Positions 1 through 9,800 of a stretch of DNA of 52,335 nucleotides are shown here, in pieces; the stretch's first letter is position 1; each line of letters begins with the position of its first letter. The stretch comes from a virus. The position numbers were made by a program, and so were the translations under genes. The DNA lies in IMG/VR virus record IMGVR_UViG_3300020439_000007, positions 1 to 52,335 of that record; one strand, 5' to 3'. Below the pieces are notes generated by a model. That model was not told the origin of the DNA. It ran no database searches and saw only the letters and a program-made list of their open reading frames with translations.

Positions 1-220
1 TGATTACACTGGTTTTGGATGGGTGTTGATTCGTAAGGGCGTCTTTGAGCGTCTCGAATACCCTTGGTTTGCTCCTAAGATGCAAGTCTTTGAATCTGGT
101 GGAGTTCAAGATATGTGCGGAGAGGACGTATCGTTCTGTCTGGATGCCAAGGAAGCAGGTGTCGAAACCTGGTGCGACCCTCGTATTCGTGTTGGTCACG
201 AAAAGATGCGTATCATCTGA
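1..220 (+). CDS. Glycosyltransferase, C-terminal fragment (gene starts before window)
   Basis: The reading frame is open from base 2 (first residues DYTGFGWVLIRKGVF) and stops at TGA 218-220, so only the last 72 residues are visible. The pattern TGFGWVLIR, a PWF element and then GEDVSFCLDAKEAG followed by a DPRIRVGHE tail resembles the C-terminal half of GT-A fold, family 2-like glycosyltransferases. In those proteins an (E)D-x-x-F-C acceptor-side motif is followed by a conserved Gly-His. The acidic GED is the likely catalytic-base region. That is family knowledge; the donor sugar and acceptor cannot be read from this fragment. The stop overlaps the start of the next gene (TGATG), so the two are probably translationally coupled. 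The GTG at 23 is internal and not a start. A GT25-like enzyme lies at 46993-47916, so the phage carries at least two sugar transferases. Confidence 0.7.
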   Translation, partial: DYTGFGWVLIRKGVFERLEYPWFAPKMQVFESGGVQDMCGEDVSFCLDAKEAGVETWCDPRIRVGHEKMRII

Positions 221-378
221 TGGATATCCTTTATAACATCTGTTATAATGGCGAGGTACTCCTTCAGGGAATCACTCTGGAGGAGTCCACAGAGGTCCTA
301 CAAGACCTCTCTGAACGTTATTATGAAGGAGAACCCATAAATCCTTCATTTATCTCACTTGAACCAATTCTTGATTAA
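220..378 (+). CDS. Small hypothetical protein, 52 aa
   Basis: The ATG at 220 overlaps the TGA of the upstream glycosyltransferase (TGATG), which decides this start over an upstream in-frame start at 115 that lies inside the glycosyltransferase. The product begins MDILYNICYNGEVLL, is acidic overall and has a central helix-prone stretch (EESTEVLQDLSERYYEG). No catalytic motif, cysteine pair or membrane segment is visible. The short segment around GITLEESTEVLQDLSERYY looks like the small acidic proteins often found between T4-like structural genes, but I do not recognise a family. It is probably co-transcribed with its neighbours; the next gene starts 2 bases after its stop. Confidence 0.6.
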   Translation: MDILYNICYNGEVLLQGITLEESTEVLQDLSERYYEGEPINPSFISLEPILD

Positions 379-380
379 TT

Positions 381-527
381 ATGGCAAAAGTTAAAAAGTC
401 TATGATGGGCACTCAGTTCATCGAGTCTACCCCGAAAAAAACTCGGCAAGGAAGCGGACAGCACACCAAATACGCCGCGACATCTCGGAACTCTAAGCCA
501 AAACGTTATCGCGGACAAGGGCGTTGA
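381..527 (+). CDS. Small basic hypothetical protein, 48 aa
   Basis: ATG at 381, two bases after the upstream stop, and TGA at 525-527. The product starts MAKVKKSMMGTQFIESTPKK and is strongly basic, with a Lys/Arg-rich body (KKTRQGSGQHTK) and tail (KPKRYRGQGR). It has no cysteines and no hydrophobic segment, and is probably disordered and able to bind nucleic acid; that function is inferred from charge alone. From memory, very similar proteins of about 50 residues with a TPKKTRQG core and an RYRGQGR end recur next to structural genes in cyanophages, which supports it being a real gene. A TAAATA motif follows 5 bases after its stop. Confidence 0.65.
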   Translation: MAKVKKSMMGTQFIESTPKKTRQGSGQHTKYAATSRNSKPKRYRGQGR

Positions 528-532
528 TCATG

Positions 533-538
533 TAAATA
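533..538 (+). promoter_or_regulatory. Putative late promoter (TAAATA)
   Basis: GTAAATA in the 33-base gap before the gene at 561. The match is to the T4-type late promoter core (TATAAATA, recognised by gp55/gp33-modified polymerase). The expected start would be about 6 bases past the final A, near 544. The motif is weaker than the ATAAATA copies elsewhere because a G precedes the T. It abuts an inverted repeat (536-562) that covers the AUG of the next gene. Confidence 0.5.
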
Positions 539-562
539 GTAATAGTTAAGATCTATTGCTAT
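536..562 (+). promoter_or_regulatory. Hairpin covering the start codon of the gene at 561
   Basis: ATAGTAATAG (536-545) pairs with CTATTGCTAT (553-562) over 10 bp, with one U-G wobble and a 7-base loop. The 3' arm includes the first two bases of the ATG at 561. RNA entering from upstream would carry both arms. RNA starting at the late promoter just upstream (near 544) would lack most of the 5' arm and leave the AUG free. No clear Shine-Dalgarno sequence is present. Confidence 0.55.
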
Positions 563-1229
563 GGCAGCGTTAATCTGTAACCTTCCTGCTGTTGAGGTTT
601 GGGTTCGTAAAGAATATCTTACTGATCATCAGTTTGGTCATGGTGAATTTGTTAAAGGCGTCTGGGTATCGTGTAAGTCGATGCCTGGGCGTACTTTTTA
701 TTTTGAGACATATTTACCAGAGTATGCGGCAATGTATGATAAGTTGCCTATCAGCGCGTTTCTCTCGGAGCCAGAACTTCCTGATCCTGATATGGATCTC
801 CCAAATCTACAGTTTTGGAACTGTATGGACTATGGGGTTGTATCGATTCAAAAACAATTCATTGGATCTATGGATTTTGAACTATATACTAGGGATCATG
901 GCATACAAAAGGGAACATATATCTGTACAATAGACAATTATCATCAAGATCCAGACGTTATTGACTACGCAACAAGCGAAAATCCCGCTGAACACAAGTC
1001 ACATAACCTCATTGAGTTGAACAATGGTCAATATGCACTCTATCCAAACAATAGAATGCGTATTTTTGACAATAGTTTGACTCCTGTTGAACCAAAAATG
1101 CCAGATTTCAAGGTTTCTACGGAATTTTACTCAGTCGAGAACGGTTTTGAGCGTCTTGGTATGGGTCGAGAAGACGAATATTTTTGGAAAACAGCAAAAG
1201 AGCGCGAAAACGAAGAAAATCAGGGATAG
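561..1229 (+). CDS. Conserved cyanophage-type protein of unknown function, 222 aa
   Basis: ATG at 561, TAG at 1227-1229. The product is soluble, acidic and rich in aromatic residues: WVRKEYLTDHQFGHGEF near residue 14, GRTFYFETYLPEYAAMYDKL near residue 43, QFWNCMDYG near 104, and a C-terminal half with AEHKSHNLIELNNGQYALYP (residues ~161-180) and MRIFDNSLTPVEPKMPDFKVS. No signal peptide, membrane span or known catalytic motif is seen. From memory it matches a family conserved in marine T4-like phages and in some pelagiphages beside baseplate genes, without an assigned function. Its position just ahead of gp25 makes a virion or assembly role likely but unproven. Its translation may be gated by the hairpin at 536-562. 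Confidence 0.7.
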   Translation: MAALICNLPAVEVWVRKEYLTDHQFGHGEFVKGVWVSCKSMPGRTFYFETYLPEYAAMYDKLPISAFLSEPELPDPDMDLPNLQFWNCMDYGVVSIQKQFIGSMDFELYTRDHGIQKGTYICTIDNYHQDPDVIDYATSENPAEHKSHNLIELNNGQYALYPNNRMRIFDNSLTPVEPKMPDFKVSTEFYSVENGFERLGMGREDEYFWKTAKERENEENQG

Positions 1230-1271
1230 TAACCCCTCTAAAAGTTCCCAAATTCAACTACGGAGCAAAAA

Positions 1272-1448
1272 ATGGGCAATTATCACAAGGTCGATAAGGG
1301 AGAATTCTTCATTGAAGAGGGAATGACCCTAATTACAGAAGTTGATAGTGACAAATATCTTGATATGGCTGCAAGAAGACGCCGTGCGAAAGAAAAAGAA
1401 GAAGTTTACGCTCCAGAGACCGATTATTTGGAGCGTTTGGAGGACTGA
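1272..1448 (+). CDS. Small charged hypothetical protein, 58 aa
   Basis: ATG at 1272 with a short GGAG about 12 bases upstream (1262-1265), TGA at 1446-1448. The product begins MGNYHKVDKGEFFIEEG and is dense in charge, with a basic patch AARRRRAKEKEEV near residues 33-45 flanked by acidic ends (PETDYLERLED). It is predicted to be largely helical, with no cysteines and no membrane segment. I do not recognise a family. The gene sits in a 272-base stretch between two longer genes, with codon use like its neighbours, and its tail is directly followed by a hairpin with a late promoter for gp25. Confidence 0.6.
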   Translation: MGNYHKVDKGEFFIEEGMTLITEVDSDKYLDMAARRRRAKEKEEVYAPETDYLERLED

Positions 1449-1456
1449 AGTCGAGT

Positions 1457-1490
1457 AAAAGTGTACTAAATAACTGAAAAGTACGCTTTT
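1457..1490 (+). promoter_or_regulatory. Late promoter inside an inverted repeat, upstream of gp25
   Basis: AAAAGTGTAC (1457-1466) pairs with GTACGCTTTT (1481-1490): 10 bp with one U-G wobble, and a 14-base loop that begins exactly with TAAATA (1467-1472). A second CTAAATAT lies at 1493-1500, so close to the ATG at 1502 that a transcript from it would start past the start codon. The hairpin followed by TTTT could also act as a weak terminator for read-through RNA. gp25 has no visible Shine-Dalgarno sequence. Confidence 0.55.
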
Positions 1491-1501
1491 CCCTAAATAT
1501 C

Positions 1502-1903
1502 ATGCCATTAGAGCGAGTTAGTCGCAGATTTAAAGATATAAGTCTCACGTTGAAGAGAAATCCTTTGACGAGAGACTTAATTACTTTACAAAATGAGTAT
1601 GCTATATCCCGTGCAGTACAAAATCTTGTGCTTACTATACAGGGAGAGAAGTTTTTTGACCCAGATTTTGGGTGTGCTGTCAATAGACTGTTATTTGAGA
1701 ACATTGACTTCTTTACTGCAAGAACATTAAAGGATGAAATTGAATCGGTTATTAGAGTAAATGAACCGAGAGTGGATTTGACGGAGGTAGTTGTAATTCC
1801 AAACTATGATGAAGGATTAATGGACGTTACCATTAAGTATCTCATTATAGGAATTGATGCGACAGCACAGCAGTTACAGTTCGTATTACTACCAACACGA
1901 TAA
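1502..1903 (+). CDS. gp25: Baseplate wedge subunit gp25
   Basis: This is the 133-residue homologue of T4 gp25 (132 residues), a small wedge protein that clamps the gp6-gp7 bundle and helps nucleate the sheath in the baseplate. The diagnostic gp25-like core is clear: GEKFFDPDFGCAVNRLLFEN (about residues 50-69), then VNEPRVDLTEVVV near residue 90, a DVTIKYLI strand, and the terminal FVLLPTR. The start ATG at 1502 gives full length. gp6 begins immediately after the stop (TAAATG at the join), so the two are coupled as in other T4-like phages. The upstream hairpin-promoter at 1457-1490 is its likely control element. Confidence 0.93.
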   Translation: MPLERVSRRFKDISLTLKRNPLTRDLITLQNEYAISRAVQNLVLTIQGEKFFDPDFGCAVNRLLFENIDFFTARTLKDEIESVIRVNEPRVDLTEVVVIPNYDEGLMDVTIKYLIIGIDATAQQLQFVLLPTR

Positions 1904-3811
1904 ATGTCACTAGTCAACGTCTCATCTCTAGATTTTGAAGAAATCAAAGAGTCAATAAAAAGTTACCTGAGAGCAGATGGTACTTTTACTGACTATGACT
2001 TTGAAGGGTCTAACTTTACTGTGTTGTTAGACACTTTGGCATATAACACGTATATTAGTTCCTACAACGCTAATATGCTAACCAATGAGGTGTTCCTTGA
2101 TGGAGCAACCTTAAGAGAGAACGTAGTGTCTCTAGCAAGGAATCTTGGATATATCCCCAGATCGGTTACTTCTGCAAGAGCAGTAATCAGTTTTTATCTT
2201 GATCTCACCAGTTTTGCCACAAACCCAGTATCGGTAACTCTTAAAAAGGGTATTGTTGCAACTTCTTCGGTAAACTACTCTGGAAGGAACTATGTGTTCA
2301 CTATTCCAGAAGATATTACCGTTCCTGTAAGTTCAGATACTGCTATTTTTGATGAGGTTACCATTTACGAAGGTGCATACGTTCAAAACACCTTTACAGT
2401 AGATGCAAATAATAAAAATCAGAAGTTTATCCTTCAAAATCCACGAATTGATACTGAATTGATTCGAGTTGAAGTAAGAGAGAGCAGAAATAGCAATGTA
2501 ACCAGAGTTTACAAGAAATCTGATAATTTAACGACTACAAAGGGGACGGATGATGTCTTCTTCATCAATGAAATTACTGATTCTAGATATGAACTGATCT
2601 TTGGTGATGGTAGTTTTGGAAGTAAACTTAAAAATGGAAATTACATCATTGTAACTTATATTGTTACTAATGGTGAGCGTGCTAACGGTATCAATAAGTT
2701 CTCATTTACGGGTAGATTTGTCGATAACAATGGATCACCCGTAAAGATCACTTCACCCCTCGTAGAGACGATCCAGGGCACCGCATACGGCGCTCCTATA
2801 GAGAGTGTGGAGTCAGTCAAGAAGCTTGCACCAAGGGTATATGCATCACAAAACAGAGCAGTTACTGCTAATGACTATGAAGCACTAATTCCTCAAATAT
2901 ATCCAGAAGCAGAGTCAGTATCTGTGTTTGGTGGAGAAGAATTAAGTCCACCAAAATATGGAAAAGTCTTCATCACGGTAAAACCACAAAATGGTTCATA
3001 TTTACCTAACATTGTTAAAGATAATATTAAAACTCTTCTGAGAAGATATGCCGTAGCAGGAATTATTCCAGAATTTATCGATCTCAAATATCTGTATATT
3101 GAGTACTACACTAACGTTTACTATAACCAGAACCTTGGTAATGCTGAAGGAATTAAATCTGCGGTATCTAAAAATCTTGAAAAGTATGCTGCTTCTGATG
3201 AGTTAAATAGATACGGTTCAAGGTTTAGATATAGTAAGTTCTTGAAACTGATTGACGACACATCTGTTGCAATTACTTCTAATATTACGTCCATTGCAAT
3301 TAGAAGAGATGTAAAACTTACATTAAATGTGTTTAGTGAGAATGAAATTTGCTTCGGCAACAAAATACACATTAAGAACCAAAGTGGATACAACTTTAAA
3401 ACTAGCGGAGTTCAAATTCAAGGTATAACTGGAACAGTTTACTTTAGTGATATTCCGAATTCAGATGGAACGACTGGAAATGTATTTGCATTTAAATTAA
3501 ATGCTTCTTCACAACCCATCATCGTTAGACAAAATGTTGGAATTATTGATTATGAGAAGGGTGAAATTAAGTTGAATGCCCTTAACTTTACAAATACATC
3601 GAAATTGAAGTTTGGCGACAATATTATGGAAGTATCCATAATTCCAAGATCAAATGACATCATTGGTCTCCAAGATTTGTATCTACAACTCGATACAACC
3701 ACTTCAGAAGTAACAATGGTCTCTGATGTTATCTCTTCTGGAGCAGACCTCTCAGGATCTCAATACATAGTATCATCTAGCTACTTAAACGGCGCATACG
3801 TAAGGTTATAA
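1904..3811 (+). CDS. gp6: Baseplate wedge subunit gp6
   Basis: 635 residues against about 660 in T4. In T4, gp6 dimers form the continuous ring of the baseplate wedge and belong to the baseplate-J family. Support: N-terminal LDFEEIKESIKSYLRADGTF with SNFTVLLDTLAYNTY (residues ~33-47), then FLDGATLRENVVSLARNLGY, which is the typical gp6/J-like opening. A beta-rich middle carries FINEITDSRYELIFGDGSFG near residue 220, and then comes AVTANDYEALIPQIYPEAESV (residues ~320-340), the conserved baseplate-J helix motif. The gene begins right at the gp25 stop and is followed 4 bases later by the giant gene. No truncation or frameshift is seen. Confidence 0.92.
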   Translation: MSLVNVSSLDFEEIKESIKSYLRADGTFTDYDFEGSNFTVLLDTLAYNTYISSYNANMLTNEVFLDGATLRENVVSLARNLGYIPRSVTSARAVISFYLDLTSFATNPVSVTLKKGIVATSSVNYSGRNYVFTIPEDITVPVSSDTAIFDEVTIYEGAYVQNTFTVDANNKNQKFILQNPRIDTELIRVEVRESRNSNVTRVYKKSDNLTTTKGTDDVFFINEITDSRYELIFGDGSFGSKLKNGNYIIVTYIVTNGERANGINKFSFTGRFVDNNGSPVKITSPLVETIQGTAYGAPIESVESVKKLAPRVYASQNRAVTANDYEALIPQIYPEAESVSVFGGEELSPPKYGKVFITVKPQNGSYLPNIVKDNIKTLLRRYAVAGIIPEFIDLKYLYIEYYTNVYYNQNLGNAEGIKSAVSKNLEKYAASDELNRYGSRFRYSKFLKLIDDTSVAITSNITSIAIRRDVKLTLNVFSENEICFGNKIHIKNQSGYNFKTSGVQIQGITGTVYFSDIPNSDGTTGNVFAFKLNASSQPIIVRQNVGIIDYEKGEIKLNALNFTNTSKLKFGDNIMEVSIIPRSNDIIGLQDLYLQLDTTTSEVTMVSDVISSGADLSGSQYIVSSSYLNGAYVRL

Positions 3812-3815
3812 AGAT

Positions 3816-6800
3816 ATGCAAAATAGAGTTCAAATCAAGAATCTCGTTCAGGACCAAGTTCCTCAGTACGTTAGAGATCAGTATCCAGAATTCATTGAGT
3901 TTTTAGTAGATTACTACAGAACTCTTGAAGATCCTGGCGGTCCTCTTGATATTATCAACAATATTGATAATTATACTGCACTTGAGCAGTTAGCAGAACT
4001 CACATATAAAACAGATTCGACAGAATCTGTTGGATATAGCACTGACATTGTTAGAGTAACAGATACTCACGGATTTCCAGATAAAAATGGTTTAATTAAA
4101 ATCAATAGTGAGTTGATTCACTATAGATCTAAGACACCTACCAGCTTTAATGGTTGTTCTAGAGGTTTTTCTGGAATTACTTCTTATTATGCATCAGAAT
4201 CAACTCCTCCCGAGTTTGAGAAGAGTTTAGTTGGTATTCATAGTAGTGGTGTAGATGTATTCAATTTGAATGCATTATTTTTAACAGAGTTATACCGAAA
4301 GTATAAGCGACAGTATGCTCCTGGATTTGATGATCTTCAGTTCTTTGAATCAATTAATGAAAAAGTTGCTGTTGCAAGGTTAAAGGACTTTTACTCAGCA
4401 AAAGGTGCAAACTCTTCGTTTGAAGTTTTGTTTAAGTTATTATATGGCGTTGATGTTGACGTTATCAAACCTAGAGACTTCCTTATTCAACCATCTGATG
4501 CTGATTACAGAATCACCAGAGACCTGGTTGTAGAGAGACTTATCGGTGATCCAGAAGAATTAGTAAACAGAACTCTTTATCAAGATCCAACTGATAAAAT
4601 TCAAAAAGCAGCGGGTACAATTACCGACGTTGAGAAGATTTTTAGAGATGGTGAAGAATATTACAGACTTAGTTTAGATTATAACCCAGAATTAGAGACT
4701 TTTGTATTTACAGTACACCCAAAAACAAGAGTAACAAATCCAGTTTCTATTGGTCAAACTTATATTGACGTAGATTCAACTCTTAGTTTTGATAATGAAG
4801 GAACTCTTGTTATTTTTGATAATGAAGTAGAATATCAAATTGAGTATGAATCTAAAAGTTCTACTCAATTCTTTGGATTATCTTCTCCAGTTGCACTGAG
4901 TCTCAATCAAAATATTACAACTCCAGACTACGCTTACGCCACTGTTGATGGTGACGAGATTAGAGTAAAAGTCACGGGAGTTCTTGGTGATCTTGAATTT
5001 AAGAAAGAGGATTCATACTATTATCAATCAGGAGATCAAATTGAGATTGTTTCTTTAGGAACAGACAGTGATGATTATAGAACAAAGAGTTGGATTATTA
5101 ACTCCACTCCAGAATATGAGATTGCTGAACTGACACAGGTTGCACTTAAGTTAAATGGTGCTGCTCAGTATAGAGTTAGGACATTTGATCCACATATCTT
5201 TACTTTAGGTGATATTGGAACTGTTACTGGCACTGACGGCAACCAGTATGACATCTTTGTGATTGCAGTTTCTGATGAGTATGAGTTTGATATAAACTTA
5301 ACTACAGTTATCAATACAACTCAAGTAAAGTATGTTATTAGAAAGGGTGTATCTAAAACTGAATCTATAAGTAACCCACAATTGAATATCATGTCTGCTA
5401 ATGTGCAGAATGTATACGTTGATGATGAAGATACTTATGTTGTAGCTTCTTCTTTACCAGATTACTACAATACACCAATTACTGTAGAAGATTTATCTGT
5501 TACCTTTAGTGGTCAATTTGATGGTGAAGACATCAACATTGGTGGAAATGCATTTACCACAGGAGATGCAATCAATTATTCATATAATAACAATATTGGA
5601 TTGGATATTCTTGAGGGACAGTATTTTGTATTTAAAGTAAATTCCTCAACAATCAGATTGGCAACATCTAGATCGAATATTAGAAGTGGAATTTTCGTTA
5701 AAGTTTTTGGAACGGTTTTCAACAATAAATTTGAGTTACTAAGATTCCAAGATAAATCTCTTCAACCACAAGATGTTATCAGAAAGTTCTCTCCACCAAA
5801 ACCTGCTGATGACCCAGAAGAGGCAGTAACAGTTCCAGGAAATGTTGGAATGTTCATAAATGGTGTTGAAATTGTTAATTATAAATCATCTGATACTCTT
5901 TATTACGGTCCAATTAAATCCATTGATGTATCTGCACCAGGAGATAGTAATTATGATGTGATCAATCCACCAATTATTACTATTGATGACAATGTTGGTA
6001 GTGGTAATACAACATTTGGATCAGGTGCTGAAGCAGTTGTCAACGTTGTAGGGTCTTTAAGTAGAATCAATATCCTCGATAAGGGTTTTGATTACGTTGA
6101 GGAACCAAAAGTTACTATATCTGGCGGTAATGGCAACTCTGCAGAGGCAAAATGTAATGTTTCAAAAGTAATACACTCAGTGTCATTTAATGCTGGTAGT
6201 CTATATGATAATTTGAACCTTACCAATAATACTATTGGTTTTTCCACTGATCATAGATTGCGTGATTTAGAAAAAGTTCTATATTCTCGACAAGATCAAG
6301 ATTCTGTTGGTGGATTAGTTGATGATAACATTTACTTTGTTAAAAGAATTGATTCAACTACAATTAAACTCCACAATACTTTAGATGATGCTATTGTTGG
6401 TTTAAATACCGTTAATTTTACGTCTTATGGAGATGGTCTTCAAAAAATAATTTCATTCAATAAGAAAAATGTTATTAGTTCTGTTGAAATTGTAAATCCA
6501 GGAGAAGGATATACAAACAAAACATTATTCTTTGAAGAAGAGAATGTAAACATCTACGATAACAAGATTGATTATCCAAATCATGGATATAACAATAGAG
6601 AAATAATTAGATTTAATAGTGAGGGAACTTTACCTGTAGGTCTCAATTCTACATCAGAATATTATGTAAGTGTTGTTGACAAGGATTCTTTTAGAGTCGC
6701 AGAGTACAGACCCGTAGGTGTTGGTAGCACATTACCTTCAGACTACAATTATATTAATAGGAGATTTATTGATTTCACTGATGGTGGAACAGGTATTCAT

Positions 6801-9800
6801 GATATCAAGTATAGACCAATCACAGTCTCTCTTGAAGCACCTATTGGAATCACAACAACATCTGGTCAAGACTTTTTTGCAAAAATTGAACCTGTATTTA
6901 CTGGAGATATTACCTCAGTATCTGTTAAGAAACCTGGTAATGGATATGGCGATGAAAATGTATTGAATTACAACAGACAACCAAATATTACATTATCTAG
7001 TGGTAGTGGAGCACAATTAAGTGTAATTGTATCTTCTGCAGGAAGAATTATTGGTGTTATTGTTAATTTTGGTGGTTCTGGATATAATTCTCCACCAGAA
7101 ATTAGAACTATTGGATCTGGTGATGGTGCAATCTTAACACCTATCATTGAAAATGGAGTTATACAAGAAGTTAGAATTATTGATGGTGGATTTGGATATA
7201 AACAGGTAGATACTGTTTTACAAGTTGTTCCAACAGGATCTGGAGCACAATTTAGAGCAAATATTGCATCATGGTCTATTAATTATATTGAAAAAATTAT
7301 TCAATCAGAAAAATTAAATCCTGATGATGGAATTATTACATCAGCTCTGAGTGCAGAAAAAGGTCTTCAGTATGTTCATGGATATGCTGGTAGAGAATTC
7401 AGACGTAAGGTTCTTGCAACATCAATTGATATTGATGGAAATACTATCTACAGAGATGATATTGAAAATGACACCAATTCTGTCCTATATCACTCTCCAA
7501 TTATTGGTTGGGCATATGATGGTCATCCGATTTATGGTCCATATGGATATGCAGATAAAGAGGGTGGTGCAGTAAAGCGTTTACAGACTAGTTACAGTCT
7601 TCAACTTCAATCAAATAGACCAGGAACTGCACAGTTCCCAGCAGGAATTTTCCGAGAAGATTTTGTCTATGTTGGTGATGGAGACTTAGATATTCATAAT
7701 GGAAGATATTGTAAGACTCCAGAGTTTCCAGACGGCGTATATGCTTACTTTGCAACAATTAACTCAACACCAGAATCTAGTGGTCCTCTGAATGGATATA
7801 AAAAACCACTATTCCCATATATTATTGGAGACTCATACAAATCAAAACCAATTAGTTACAATTTTGAAAGATTATCAAATACATTATTCTATAATGTTAA
7901 CGAAAGTGGTTGGGTTAGATATACTGGTCATTTAGGTCTCCTCAATAACTACACCAAGTATTCTGGATTCTTACAACCAGATGATTTCTCTGAAGGATTC
8001 ACTGAAATTGAGACCACCAGTCCAGGAGAACTGAGCAGATTGAATATTGTGTCTCCTGGAGATAACTATTCTCTTGCTGACCAAATCTTCTTTGATAACC
8101 GAGGCAGTGGTGGATCTGGTGCGTATGCAAGAATTACTGAACTTGGAGGAAAGTCTGTCGATAACATTCAATATAATGAATTTGTCTTAAACAATGTTCA
8201 GTTTACTCCATTTAAACAAGATGGTAGATATGTTGGATTTGGAAGCACTGCACATGGTTATAAAGATGGCGATATAGTCTCTATTCAAAACCTCAATATT
8301 TTATCAACTCAATTTAGTAGTTCTTATCCAATTGGAGTTACTACTAATACACTAGTATTGACAAATAGTGTTGGTGATGCAGCTGCTACTGGCATCGTCA
8401 CCTTCTTTAATGTGTCGGGTAATATGTCTTTCCCAACACTATCCAATAATGACATATATGAAGTTGGTTCGGAATTAGTTAAAGTTCTGAATGTTTTCCA
8501 AAATGATGGAAGAATAAGAGTTCAGCGATCAATTAACGGAACTAGCAGCATTCATACAAGTGGTGCTGAAGTTGTTGAGCAAACTAGAAAGTTAACCGTA
8601 AATACTGGATTCTCTACATCTACAGAGTATCGTTTAGACAAAACATACTATTTTGATCCAAGAGAATCAGTCATTATCTCTGCAGAAAACCTTCTTCTTT
8701 ATTCTGATCCTGTTCCCAGTGGTATTGGTACTCAGTGGAATTACTACACTGCAGGTATTGGTACAGGAACTATCAATTACTATGATTCTACTGCCCCAGA
8801 TGGAACAACGGAAGCAGCTAAAGTTGCTTTTGGTGCAACTACTGGTAGTTCTGATGCATTTGGTCTTCAGTATGAATCTGTAGGTCTTGCTGCTGATGAT
8901 TATGTTGCATCTGTATTCTTAAAAGGTGATATTGGAGGAGAGGAAGTTTATTTAATACTTGAGGATGGTCTTACGTACCACAACTCAAAAGTTACTCTAA
9001 CAAACAAATGGCAGAGGTTCTCATTCCAAACATTTACAAGTGCTGGTCAACACAGATTTAAGATTGGTACTTTTGGACCTCAGGGTCTTGTAACAAATGT
9101 TACATCAACGATATACGTTTGGGGTGCTCAAGTAGAGCAAGGTGTTCTTAGAAGCACTTATTATAGTACTCAAGGTTCTGCTTTAACTAGAAATCAGAAT
9201 AAGTCTGGACTTCTCTATATTAGCAATCCAGGATTGTCACAAGAATCTATTATTGCACCGAGATTAAATACATTCTTCCTCCCAGATCATGGATTCAAAA
9301 CCAACGATTTACTCACTTACAATGTAGGTGCTGGTGGAACAGGAGTTAGTGTAAGTATTGCTGCAACTACTTTCCCATTAGAGAACGACGATAAACTCTA
9401 CATTGCAGCATATGATGCTGACTTTATTGGTATATCTACCATGAAAGTTGGTGTTGGATCTACTGGAGGATTTGTTGGTGTTGGAACAGAACCATTAAAA
9501 CTGTTCTCGCTTAGTACTTATGGTGGTGGTGAAATTCATAGCTTCACAACAAATAATGAACTAACAATTGTTGGTGATGTTTACAAAAAGACAGCGACTG
9601 TTACAACTAAAGTAGCACATAGTTTATCTGATGGTGATCAAGTTTCTATCAATGTAGTTTCTGGTATTCAAACATCTATCAAAATTACATATGATGATGT
9701 TAATCGTCGTATGCTTGTCAATCCCAGAGAATTTATTGATTCTGCCGTTGACATTAATAGAAATACTATTACTATTCCCAACCATGGATTTAGAAATGGT

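Noticed and set aside
115-378. Longer 87-residue version of the gene at 220
   Set aside because: The first 35 codons are inside the glycosyltransferase in another frame; the ATG in TGATG at 220 is the natural coupled start.
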